A stretch of 64,000 nucleotides of DNA from Phorcus lineatus (GCA_921293015.1 OV121088.1:20807645-20871644); one strand, 5' to 3'. Positions 45,686-56,179 are shown, counted from the stretch's first letter. Made by a program: numbers and translations. The notes: generated by a model from the sequence alone, not told the origin.

Positions 45686-45834
45686 CTGTATGATTTCAGT
45701 GGTTCCAACCCCCTTCTCTGAAGTTTGCAGAAATTCTGCTCTCTCTTTTGCATGTTTGGTTGTCAACTTGTGTAGTTGTCTATTACGTCGCTGCTGCAAC
45801 TTCTCTACTAGTGATTGTTGCTGTCTTAGTCTCT
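45686..45834 (-). CDS. Coiled-coil protein, exon 6
   Basis: The exon encodes RLRQQQSLVEKLQQRRNRQ, LHKLTTKHAKERAEFLQ and TSEKGVGTTEIIQ. The donor is ATACAG/gtaaat. The acceptor reads gtgttacagagAGACTA. Joining in frame to exon 5 requires the second AG, giving a start at 45832; the first AG (45834) would need one extra base from upstream. Either the second AG is used or a small exon between 45834 and 49195 was missed. The helix 'KLQQRRNRQLHKLTTKH' repeats the RLAKRRQVL pattern of exon 5. Confidence 0.75.
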
Positions 45835-46249
45835 CTGTAACACATATCAATTTGAATTACCTTGATAATCATGAAATATCCATTATGACAAAATTAGTTG
45901 AAGATTTCAATACAGTCAAATTTGTGTATAAAGACCACTCAGCAGAACAACCAAAAGTGGCCCTTATATACAGGTGGCCTTTGTAGAGAGGATCAAGTCA
46001 AACTTCAAGACAACAAACACAAATTTAGGTATAATAATCTTTAGTGCACCATTTCTTTTTAAAAATTTCTCAATCAAATTAATTTCTTGAACAGAGGAAA
46101 GAGGAAACAATGTTCTTCATTTACACATAATGATCATACATGCACAAAAAATTAGGCACAAGAAGTGCCGCAAATTGGGCAACTTTCGCACTTCGTATTT
46201 CTGTAAATTTTTAATTATTTTTTCACAGTCGTTAAGACGAAAGATTCAT

Positions 46250-46515
46250 CTTTAATTCCATGTATAATTTGTACATGCTCGGCAAGAAATAACCATGCGG
46301 CGTATGTAAAGAATTTCCGGTTTTATAATCTTGGAATGTTCGCCCGTGTGTGACTGCTCGTGCCGAGAGGATCGGTACAGCAGGAAGCAAGGCTGGTGCT
46401 TAGAACACTGGCACTCGCAGTACCGATTCCACACTGGGAGAATAAGTTCTGGCTAATAATCCCATTATGTCGGAGCATTCTCGGGGTACCCCCAAACATC
46501 TTTTGCGGCATATAT
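46250..46515 (-). pseudogene. Possible C2H2 zinc-finger fragment
   Basis: The minus-strand frame 46434-46252 contains CECQCSKHQPCFLLYRSS then RHEQSHTGEHSK. H-x3-H followed by TGE is the classic linker of tandem C2H2 fingers, but the Cys-to-His spacing is off and no second finger is seen. It could be a decayed zinc-finger gene or retrocopy fragment, or chance. Confidence 0.25.
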
Positions 46516-46539
46516 CTTTAGAACTGGGTGATATATGCT

Positions 46540-47660
46540 AATAATTTTTTATCACCATAAAGAAGAATAAATTGTCTACAATTCCATATATAATACATGT
46601 ATGCGCGCTCAGTATTAGGGATTTTTTTCAACTGGAATTAAAGACAATCTTTAGATAATTGTAGATATCTAACTAGAGGTCGTATTGTAAAAAAAAAAGA
46701 GGAATAATGCAGTGTTTCTGTTTCATAGTCCGATAAAAAATATGATTGTCCGGTATTTAAAAAAACCTGTCGGACATGATGTCCGATTAAATAACAAGCT
46801 GTCAAACTCATTTCATAAACCTTTATTTGAAAAAAACACTCGTAACATCTAGTGATGCGATACCCCGGTCATATTTGTCTGGAAATCCCACTCGCTTCTG
46901 TAGCTTGAAATAGAACGCAACGAAGTGCGCATGACATAATCATTCGAATAACTGCAGCTGAATTTATTGACCTCAGTTTCAATGTATGCGTGAAATGTAT
47001 ACGGAAATCATCGACTTATTCCGAACCTTTTACGAATGTAAACACGTTTTTTCGACAATGAAAAAGCAGACGAATCTTTCTTCCTACTTTGGTGGCAAAA
47101 ACAGTCAATTAAACGAACGAAAGAGAAAATCAGAAGATGACGCAGGTAATATTATTACTAGCAAAAAATCAGCAAATGAAACATTTATTAGTTACATTTA
47201 TCTGACCGATAAAAAATGTAAATGTCCGGTATTTTTCAAAGCCGTCGGACATGATGACCGGCTGTCAAAAATGCCAGCGGAAACACTGTAATGTATCTTC
47301 AATTCCATATGTGATTTTTAATTGTGCGATCAGATTTAAGAATTTTCTTTAACTCTAAATAAAGACAATCTTCAGATTGTAATATAAATCGTTCTAGGTA
47401 AGATAAAAAATTCATTCATTGTGTCGGATTAAGATCATTTATTTGCATACGGGATTGGCAGGCTACTTTTGTATCAAACGGCCATTTACATCCAGAAATT
47501 GCCATGTGAACACCATTTATTGTAAAAACGGTCGCATCTTGTTGTGCTGAATAATTCAGCCACAGGAGCTAATTGCGCTATAAAGGTAGCGAGGTGAGTG
47601 CTGGAAAATTCAGCCACGGGGGAAAAACTAGTCAAAATAATATTCAGCAACGTAAGTGTA
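46540..47660 (+). repeat. Dispersed repeat family R, copy 3 (split by a hAT-like element)
   Basis: Two related segments ('ttgtctacaattccatatat' near 46572 and 'tatcttcaattccatatgtg' near 47293, each followed by 'taaagacaatctt') lie on either side of the insertion 46710-47288. The family's right end follows at 47500-47650: 'gctgaataattcagccacag', 'gctggaaaattcagccacgg', 'aataatattcagcaacg'. Confidence 0.45.
46710..47288 (+). mobile_element. hAT-like non-autonomous transposon, 579 bp, with 5-bp flanking repeat
   Basis: The ends are CAGTGTTTC and inverted GAAACACTG, flanked by 'taatg' (46705-46709 and 47289-47293). Direct repeats of about 55 bp lie just inside the ends (46730 and 47206: 'ccgataaaaaat', 'tgtccggtattt', 'gtcggacatgatg'). 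Between them a + frame (46986-47291) has MKKQTNLSSYFGGKN then NERKRKSEDD, a PIP-box-like QxxLxxYF start followed by a basic stretch, as at the N-terminus of many hAT-type transposases. The catalytic domain is missing, so this is an internally deleted derivative. Confidence 0.65.
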
Positions 47661-48180
47661 ATGAGGGCCACAGGGGCCACCTCCTATAAACCTGTTTTTC
47701 TCTTCATCTTTAAAAGCAAAAGGCTTAGAAAGCTGAAAGGTTGTGCACAGACTCATTTACTCATGGAAATTCTTATTTATAGATTTGGTGATTCTTTGGC
47801 CCCTCAGATTGTGACTCTGTGGCTATTTGTATTATAAGATATAGATAGCCTGAAGAGCTACAGAGTCAATAGCTCTTTTTTTCATTGATTAGAGTGGTGA
47901 TTGCTGATACTTTTGTGTTCTCTACTGATGCTCTGTTAAAACATACAGCGCTATGGCACTTGTCATGTTTGTATATGATTGAGGGCATTGAAAATTGTTA
48001 GTCAAATGCTTTGACAATAATCATTGTAAGCATTGACAGTTCTCAATCATCTCTATTACATCAATAATGATCTTCAGATATGCACTGCTCATCTCAGACT
48101 AATGTCCCATATATATGTAAGTGCTCCACCACAAGCAGGATGATTTTCTGAGTACCTTCCTTTTGCACTACATTGCAAAT
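47661..48180. other. Intronic sequence, nothing recognised
   Basis: AT-rich DNA between repeat family R and the 40-bp minisatellite. No gene or RNA is recognised. Confidence 0.5.
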
Positions 48181-48184
48181 GCAT

Positions 48185-49190
48185 ATTTGATATTTCACTC
48201 ACAGGACTGTGCCTGTTTTGTAGTGCTTCATTACATTTCAAGCTGACTGTACCTGTTTTGTAGTGCTTCATTACGTTTCAAGCTGACTGTACCTGTTTTG
48301 TAGTGCTTCATTACATTTCAAGCTGACTGTACCTGTTTTGTAGTGCTTCATTACATTTCAAGCTGACTGTACCTGTTTTGTAGTGCTTCATTACGTTTCA
48401 AGCTGACTGTACCTGTTTTGTAGTGCTTCATTACATTTCAAGCTGACTGTACCTGTTTTGTAGTGCTTCATTACATTTCAAGCTGACTGTACCTGTTTTG
48501 TAGTGCTTCATTACATTTCAAGCTGCATGTACCTGTTTTGTAGTGCTTCATTACATTTCAAGCTGCATGTACCTGTTTTGTAGTGCTTCATTACGTTTCA
48601 AGCTGACTGTACCTGTTTTGTAGTGCTTCATTACATTTCAAGCTGACTGTACCTGTTTTGTAGTGCTTCATTACATTTCAAGCTGACTGTACCTGTTTTG
48701 TAGTGCTTCATTACATTTCAAGCTGCATGTACCTGTTTTGTAGTGCTTCATTACGTTTCAAGCTGACTGTACCTGTTTTGTAGTGCTTCATTACATTTCA
48801 AGCTGACTGTACCTGTTTTGTAGTGCTTCATTACATTTCAAGCTGACTGTACCTGTTTTGTAGTGCTTCATTACATTTCAAGCTGCATGTACCTGTTTTG
48901 TAGTGCTTCATTACATTTCAAGCTGCATGTACCTGTATTGTAGTGCTTCATTACATTTCAAGCTGACTGTACCTGTTTTGTAGTGCTTCATTACATTTCA
49001 AGCTGCATGTACCTGTATTGTAGTGCTTCATTACATTTCAAGATGACTGTGCCTGTATTGTAGTGCTTCATTACATTTCAAGCTGCATGTACCTGTATTG
49101 TAGTGCTTCATTACATTTCAAGCTGCATGTACCTGTATTGTAGTGCTTCATTACATTTCAAGCTGACTGTACCTGTATTGTAGTGCTTCC
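48185..49190. repeat. 40-bp minisatellite abutting exon 5
   Basis: About 25 units of 'agctgactgtacctgttttg', 'tagtgcttcattacatttca'. A second version has 'agctgcatgtacctg'. The last unit runs into the exon 5 donor: real GTAAGGAAGCACTACAATAC, unit GTAATGAAGCACTACAAAAC on the minus strand. Each unit also holds ACAG/GTACAGT, a plausible donor. Confidence 0.9.
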
Positions 49191-49194
49191 TTAC

Positions 49195-49389
49195 GGAATC
49201 AACCTCCTCCTGGTATTGCTTTAGCAGCTCTTCCTGCTGTGTGGGGTTCAGTTTGCCACTGGACTGCAGACCAGAGAGGATGGTGTCTATGAGGTGCACA
49301 TGTGCCTGCAGGTCTTCTGTTTGGTTGTGAGCCTGCATCTGGTTGTACTCCAGTACCTGTCTTCGCTTGGCCAGCCGCTCCTCCAGATT
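49195..49389 (-). CDS. Coiled-coil protein, exon 5 (longest exon)
   Basis: A 195-bp exon encodes 65 residues: NLEERLAKRRQVLEYNQM, QAHNQTEDLQAHVHLID, TILSGLQSSGKLNPTQQ and EELLKQYQEEVDS. The acceptor is gtgtgtttaag/AATCTG and the donor GATTCC/gtaagg. Phase 0 on both sides. It combines the basic helix E-x-R-L-A-x-R-R with the 'G-x-L-x-P-x2-x-E-x-LL-x-Q' motif. This pair looks like one unit of the protein's repeat module. Confidence 0.85.
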
Positions 49390-49620
49390 CTTAAACACAC
49401 ATAAAAGTTATTCAAATGTTTCAGGTCAAGAGCAATTAAGGGCAAACTAAAGGTCAAGCTAAATTTTCATTGTAATGAGGATATTTTTCTATGATTGATG
49501 GTAAAAGTTGTCTTATACTTATCCTTAAAGGAATTTTACAAGTTTTCTCAGTTATGTAATTTAACAAAAATGGGTGTGGCTATGTTTTTTGTAAAGAAGT
49601 GTGAATGAGGAGTCACACAC

Positions 49621-49704
49621 TTTTCTCTGGCGTGCCTGCTCAATGCCCAATTTTGCTTCAAGGGCAGACATTTGTCCCTTGAGCTTCTCCAGCAATGCAT
49701 CTAC
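49621..49704 (-). CDS. Coiled-coil protein, exon 4
   Basis: An 84-bp exon encodes 28 residues: VDALLEKLKGQMSALEAK then LGIEQARQRK. The acceptor is gattcttttcag/GTAGAT and the donor AGAAAA/gtgtgt. Phase 0 on both sides. It continues the motif begun at the end of exon 3 (GMSEAE). Confidence 0.8.
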
Positions 49705-49911
49705 CTGAAAAGAATCACCAGCACGCATTAGGCACACAATTACACACAGATTTTTGACAACTGACCTGTACATGAACACTAGCAAAGACAAACATCATAG
49801 AGATAAACACATGCATGCGCAAACTAACCATTAATGTAACATATACTGTTGGTGAGATAAAAGTATGTTACCAAGAGATAAAGTAAGATATAAGGGTATG
49901 AATGATTATTC

Positions 49912-52262
49912 GGATGGTAAGATGACAAGATAGTAGAGATGTGAGATGACAAGATAGTAGAGATGTGAGATGACAAGATGGTAGAGATGTGAGATGACAA
50001 GATGGTAGAGGTGGTGAGATGACAAGATGGTAGAGGTGGTGAGATGACAGGATGGTAGAGGTATAGTGAGATGACAAGATGGTAGTGGTGGAGATGACAA
50101 GATGGTAGAGATGAGAGATGACAAGATAGTAGAGATGTGAGATGACAAGATAGTAGAGATGTGAGATGACAAGATGGTAGAGGTGGTGAGATGACAGGAT
50201 GGTAGAGGTATAGTGAGATGACAAGATGGTAGTGGTGGAGATGACAAGATGGTAGAGATGAGAGATGATAGGATGGTAAAGATGTGAGACTAGAAGATGG
50301 TAGCGATGGTGAGATGACAGGATGGTAGCGATGGTGAGATGACAGGATGGTAGAGATGGTGAGATGATAAGATGGTAGAGATGTGAGGTGACAAGATGGT
50401 AGAGATGTGAAATGATAGGATGGTAGAGATGTGAGATGACAGGATGGTAAAGATGTGAGATGACAGGATGGTAGAGATGTGAGATGACAAGATGGAAGAG
50501 ATCTGAGACAAGAAGATGGTAGAGATATGAGATGACAAGATGGTTGAGATGTGAGATGACAGGATGGTAGAGATGTGAGATGACAGGATGGTAGAAATGT
50601 GAAACGATAGGATGGTAGAAATGTGAGATGATAGGATGGTAGAGATGTGAGATGATAGGATGGTAGAGATGTGAGACTAGGAGATTGTAAAGATGGTGAG
50701 AAGACAGGATGGTAGAGATGCGAGATGACAAGATGGTAGAGATGGTGAAATGACAGGATGGTAGAGTTGGTGAGATGACAGGATGGTAGAGATGTGAGAT
50801 GACAAGATAGTAGAGATGTGAGATGACAAGATGGTAGAGGTGGTGAGATGACAGGATGGTAGAGGTATAGTGAGATGACAAGATGGTAGTGGTGGAGATG
50901 ACAAGATGGTAGAGATGAGAGATGATAGGATGGTAAAGATGTGAGACTAGAAGATGGTAGCGATGGTGAGATGACAGGATGGTAGCGATGGTGAGATGAC
51001 AGGATGGTAGAGATGGTGAGATGATAAGATGGTAGAGATGTGAGATGACAAGATGGTAGAGATGTGAAATGATAGGATGGTAGAGATGTGAGATGACAGG
51101 ATGGTAAAGATGTGAGATGACAGGATGGTAGAGATGTGAGATGACAAGATGGAAGAGATCTGAGACAAGAAGATGGTAGAGATATGAGATGACAAGATGG
51201 TTGAGATGTGAGATGACAGGATGGTAGAGATGTGAGATGACAGGATGGTAGAAATGTGAGATGATAGGATGGTAGAAATGTGAGATGATAGGATGGTAGA
51301 GATGTGAGATGATAGGATGGTAGAGATGTGAGACTAGGAGATTGTAAAGATGGTGAGAAGACAGGATGGTAGAGATGCGAGATGACAAGATGGTAGAGAT
51401 GGTGAAATGACAGGATGGTAGAGGTGGTGAGATGACAGGATGGTAGAGATGTGAGATGACAAGATTGTAGAGATGGTGAGATGACAAGATTGTAGAGATG
51501 CGCGATGACAAGATGGTAGAGATCTGAGAAGACAGGATGGAAGAGATGTGAGACTTGGAGATGGTAGAGATGGTGAGATGACAAGATGGTAGAGATGTGA
51601 GATGACAAGATGGTAGAGATCTGAGAAGACAGGATGGAAGAGATGTGAGACTTGGAGATGGTAGAGATGGTGAGATGACAAGATGGTAGAGATGTGAGAT
51701 GACAAGATGGTAGAGATATGAGATGACAGGATGGTTGAGATGTGAGACTAGAATATAGTAGAGGTGGTGAGATGACAAGATGGTAGAGATGTGAGATGAC
51801 AGTATGGTTGAGATGTGAAACTAGAATATGGTAGCGATGGTGACATGACAGGATGGTAGCGATCGTGAGATGACAAGATGGTAGAGATGTGAGACGACAA
51901 GATAGTAGAGATGTGAGATGACAAGATAGTAGAGATGTGAGATGACAAGATAATAGAGATGTGAGATGACAAGATGGTTGAGTTGGTGAGATGACAGGAT
52001 GGTAGAGATGTGAGATGACAGGATGGTAGAGATGGTGAGATGACAGGATGGAAGAGATGTGAGATGACAAGATGGTAGAGATGTGAGATGTGGATGGTTG
52101 AGATGTGAAAGTAGAATTGGTAGAGGTGGTGAGATGACAGGATGGTAGAGATGTGAGATGACAAGATGGTAGAGGTGGTGAGATGGCAAGATGGTAGAGA
52201 TGTGAGATGACAAGATGGTAGAGATGTGAGATGACAGGATGGTAGAGGTGGTGAGATGACAG
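49912..52262. repeat. 24-bp minisatellite with a 657-bp higher-order duplication
   Basis: About 95-100 units of 'gatggtagagatgtgagatg' plus 'acaa' or 'acag'. The period is a multiple of three, so minus-strand frames of 814 and 636 codons read as 'ILSSHISTILSSH' or 'SLPSCHLT' repeats. Both are artefacts. The segment from about 50281 (marked by 'gatgtgagactagaagatgg') recurs at about 50938, showing duplication of a roughly 657-bp block. The array fills most of the intron between exons 3 and 4. Confidence 0.9.
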
Positions 52263-52357
52263 AATCAAACAGTGATATGGCAGAGTGGTACAGATGGTAT
52301 CTTAATAGTATGGCACGTATTGCAAGAGGATACGATGATAAAAACAAAAAAGCTCAC

Positions 52358-52432
52358 CTCTGCCTCACTCATTCCCGAGGAGCAGATAAGGTCATTTCTC
52401 ATCTTCTCCCTCTGTTCTTGCCTGTGCTCATT
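52358..52432 (-). CDS. Coiled-coil protein, exon 3
   Basis: A 75-bp exon encodes 25 residues: NEHRQEQREKMRNDLI then CSSGMSEAE. The acceptor is gtttgttgctgcag/AATGAG-type, with branch-rich upstream sequence, and the donor GCAGAG/gtgagc. Phase 0 on both sides. It joins exon 4 to give SSGMSEAE/VDALLEKL, a typical junction of this protein's repeated motif. Confidence 0.8.
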
Positions 52433-52636
52433 CTGCAGCAACAAAGCTAAATAAGTCACTGCATCAGACAAACAGGCATAGTTGACGGAATGTTTGCCTG
52501 ATTCAGAGGCCATTTTTTTCTCTCAGGCTCCTTTCACAAAGCACCCAAAATCATTTCTGTTAATTAATAAAAGCCCTAGGCAACATTTCACTAAACATTC
52601 TTAACTAACCACATTCATAACAAGAAAAAAGTGAGA

Positions 52637-53690
52637 ATGGCTCACATACCCCCGCGGCCCATCTGATTTCTTCTCCCTCTTCCATACTCAAATGTAAACA
52701 CAGATATTTATCACAATCATAAAGTAGTGACTGAAAGTGTGCTAAAGTGAGGATTACAGTCTTGTGCATGTTACGGTACCGCTAATAGGAAGTATGACAC
52801 TAATGGTACCATGACTAGAGAAGGAGAAAAAAGGAACAAATATTTTTTTAAATCTAGTCTGAATAATATGATTCTGGATAACCTGATTTACTAAAAGTTA
52901 CTGTAACAGTTTAAGAGTAAATGTGTCCCCATTGGAGCAACAGTCTGTTAATCGCTACAAGTCCAATTGCGCAATCAAGGGCAATAAGTCTGTCAAAAAA
53001 TATAATTTGGAAATGGCTTTCGAATTCGATCAAGAGCATCAACAGGTGTGTCATTAAAAAAGTGTGAAACTGTCTGAGAAAACTTGTCCCCATTGAAGCA
53101 TCAGACCTAGCTGTTAATCGCTCCAAGTCCAATTCAGAAGCAAGGGCCATAACTCTGTGAAAAATAAAATTTCTGAAATGGCTTTCGAACTCGATCAAGA
53201 GTATCATCATGTGTATCCAAAACCAAAAATCACACCCCAAGGTGAAATAGTTTCTTAGAAAATCTGTCCCTATTGGAGCAACAGATCTGTTAATCACTCC
53301 AAGTCCAATTGAGCAATCAAGGGCCATAACTCTTAAAAAAATAAAATTTTGGAAATGGCTTTCAAACTCAATCAAGAGTATCATCAGATGTATCCATAAC
53401 CAAAATTTCACTCCTCTAGTTGTAATAGTTTCTGAGAAAATCTGTCCCCATTGTACACCATATAAATAAGTCTAAAAAAATGAAGTTTCCATGGAAATGA
53501 CAAAAAAATGAATTCAAGAAAATTCAAAAGTGGTCCTAACAGTAGACAAGATTATGGTTAACAAATGTGCAAACTACAAAGTTTGGTTGATCCAGACCTA
53601 ACAGTTTTTGAGAAAATTTACTGGAAAGACGGACGGAATGACGGCTATATATCCCAGCTTACTTCGTAGCGGGGTATAACTAACAATGTT
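52637..53690 (+). mobile_element. Pearl/Helitron-like non-autonomous element, copy D (near full length)
   Basis: The left end 'ggctcacatacccccgcggc' matches that of 18629. The core has about four units of about 170 bp with 'gttaatcgctacaagtccaa', 'gcaatcaagggcaataagtc' and 'aatggctttcgaattcgatc'. The end is 'gacggacggaatgacggcta', then 'tatatcccagcttacttcgt' and 'agcggggtataac'. The same core as copy B (1735-2476). The 166-codon minus-strand frame across the core is spurious. Confidence 0.7.
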
Positions 53691-54641
53691 CATAACTAAC
53701 ACATATGTAAGCAATTACGACTGATATTACGAATTTGTCATGAAAAGAAAAAAAGTTTTTCACTAAATTTTATTAAGCAGATTATAAAATGATCTTTGTT
53801 ATGAAGGTAAATAAAATCTTGTAGCAGGTGCACGATTAAGTAAGAAAGAAAGACTAATAAGAGTTTTTCATACTATTGATGTTTATCATATTTTTCTTTT
53901 GATTGAGTGTCCTTGTCAAAATAAAATGAATAAGCTAATATATTGCATTTTCTAAAATTAATATGTGCATTCTACCGCAATGTTTTATGCTTACAAAATG
54001 TGAAACACAGATTTTTTTACAAGGCACACATACTTCCAAATGTTTTCACAATCAACTTTGTCATAGGGTCAACGACAAATTCCAGGAAACCCTTATGCAA
54101 TCATTGGCTTGGATTCACATTAAAACCGGCGCTCAAAATAAAAGGTGACCAAAAAAAATGACATATTTTTCTGTTGATACAAATGAGCCATTTTTTTAAT
54201 TGACTAATTTTGAACTTAAAAGTCAATCATTTAAGTCATATATCAACAAATCAAGGGAACTGGAATTAAATAAACCATACACCATGTTTGTCGGGAGCCG
54301 ACAGAGGTCAAATACAAAGACACCATTTCAAAACTTTGAATGTCTCAAGGGCAGAAAAGTGAATTTCAAAGTTTTTTGATAGTTTTGCTATGTAGTCCCA
54401 TCGAAACCATCAGTGTTCCAATTAATAAACATTGGGCATACAAAATATTTTCAAATCAAGCATGGATATTGGCAGCTACCTGTATTTGAAAAGCACACCT
54501 GAAAATTCGGACAGGATTGTTTCTGTGAAAACATAACATAGTTATATGCGGGTAGCGTGTTTGACCATTACTTAGAAATCTATATTATTCATTTATCCAT
54601 ATTCATTCATGTTAACTTCCATGAATTATAATTCTGATTTT
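53691..54641. other. Intronic sequence, nothing recognised
   Basis: AT-rich DNA without recognisable coding or repeat signal. Confidence 0.45.
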
Positions 54642-54840
54642 TAGCTCATCTGGCCAGAAAGGCCTGATGGGCTTATGGCATGGCATGTCAACTTTTCACA
54701 ATTTCATCTTCTTCTCCTGAATCATTGACACTGAAAATCTGAAATCTTGTTTTATAGACTCCTAGACTAAAGAGTTTTTTTAATTTATAGATTTGGTGAA
54801 CTGTTGACCCCTACAAATTCTTGTTCTCCTGCAAGGGACT
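54642..54840 (-). mobile_element. Helitron-like element, copy 3 (inverted, truncated)
   Basis: 'tttttagctcatctggccag', 'aaaggcctgatgggcttatg' and 'gcatggcatgtcaacttttc' are the reverse complement of the 3' end of copy 1 (5780-5836). About 200 bp remain, including 'atcttcttctcctgaatcat' from the core. Confidence 0.6.
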
Positions 54841-54864
54841 CATGCTGAACAAGAAGAGGAACTT

Positions 54865-55230
54865 GAACTATTGAAAATAGTGTGGTCACAAACATAACGA
54901 TATATTTGCTGACTATCTAAACAGCATGTATCTCTAGTACATTCAGCCTAGGAAGCTGATTTACATCTATCAGATGGGTATTGAATGTAACAACAGCTTA
55001 ACTACCACATGTGGACCATAACTTTGTCAGGACAAAATGGGCGAGTGGGTTGGCTGCTGGTGCGGTCCATGCTGACGGTGTTGCCTGACTCTAAGGGATA
55101 GGGTTCGAATCTCGCAACAGGCCTGACCCGAAAAAGTACAAGAATATTCATTATTGAAGATAGTGTGATCCCAAATGTGAAAATATTACAGTTGTTGACT
55201 ATCTAACTGACATGTATCTCTAATATACTA
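54865..55230 (+). mobile_element. tRNA-derived SINE flanked by a duplicated segment
   Basis: 55036-55135 has RNA polymerase III promoter-like boxes: 'gcgagtgggttggctgctgg' (A-box region) and 'agggttcgaatctcgc' (B box). It does not fold as a complete tRNA by eye. The sequence downstream (55148-55230: 'gaagatagtgtgatccca', 'ttgactatctaactgacatg', 'tatctctaata') repeats 54868-54945. The promoter thus lies between two copies of the SINE body, as in a dimeric or nested SINE. Confidence 0.5.
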
Positions 55231-55679
55231 ATATTGTCTTTCACTATTACATGCCTTTCCGGTTCAAATTGGCTATTTAAAGTATATGAGGACATAGACA
55301 TTCACTTAAGCTTTCTGTTGATGCAATGAAATACCTACCTACAAAATTTTAAAGATCGCCGCTGTCGACTTGAACATATAAAAAATCTACGGTCACCTGT
55401 GCACAAAACGCGTAAATTATGGACAGTTAAAAACAGCTGAACTATTAATGTGTGCAGCTATTGAATTTACCTTAACTCTGAACTGAGAACAAAGGATAAA
55501 ATATAGTTTATCAAAACAATCTTGTAAATTAACCGATTCAATAACATAGTATTAGCATTGTCATTAGATTGACCAAATAGGCTGCTGGTTCTGCTTTTCT
55601 GGTTGTAAGCAAAATTTTAATATTTCCGATATCGTAGTTCATGCAGAGTTAATGCCATGTTGCATTAAATACTTCCGGC

Positions 55680-56165
55680 CTTTCAAAAACTTGATAAATT
55701 GTCTTCATTTATGTATATATTTTGCTTATGCATACCCAGTTTTCTTTTGATATTATAAAGCTTGAAATAAAGACAACCTTGTAAAAATCAAATCATGAGA
55801 TGTATTGTACAATTTTCATATTGATGTAAAAGGTAACAATTCATTTTTAGCTGAGGATTTATGATGACATAAAACTTAAATAAAGACAATCTCGATCGTT
55901 GTCAAATCATTCTACATTTGATCGAAATTTCATTCAAAGATTCAGGTACCTGTCGATCATTTGTTTACGGAACCGGAAGCTTATAATTGTTAGTAAGAAC
56001 CGTTTATTTCTTTCCTTTGCTATGTAAATACATGTAAAAATGACTCAAGAAGAGCCACGTGAGAAATTCAGTCAATCGTGCCAGTTGGGAAATATAGGTA
56101 AAGAGTAGAGGGTTTAAGAATTCAGCCAAAGAGGCTTATTTGGTAAAACAGTATTTAGCAACTTG
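55680..56165 (+). repeat. Dispersed repeat family R, copy 4
   Basis: 'aattgtcttcatttatgtat', two 'aaataaagacaa' phrases (55758, 55867), and then 'gaattcagccaaagaggctt' and 'aaacagtatttagcaac' follow the order of copies 2 and 3. It ends about 15 bp from exon 2. Confidence 0.45.
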
Positions 56166-56179
56166 AAGGTGTAACTCAC

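Noticed and set aside
6145-49190. Regular 40-, 50-, 56- and 66-bp repeats as CRISPR-like arrays
   Set aside because: The repeats are contiguous without unique spacers, and the context is a eukaryotic intron. They are minisatellites.
49824-52347. Very long minus-strand open frames (814, 636 and 199 codons) of His/Ser/Leu-rich repeats
   Set aside because: They are the 24-bp array read in three frames. All frames on one strand are open at once, composition is not protein-like, and flanking exon phases fit without them.
52911-53411. 166-codon minus-strand frame with repeated 'LLIEFESHF'
   Set aside because: It covers the tandem core of a pearl-like element, and the repeated peptide is only the 170-bp unit translated.
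55036-55135. Functional tRNA gene
   Set aside because: Only the B box is convincing. No complete cloverleaf or acceptor stem pairing could be drawn by eye, and the flanks are SINE-like.
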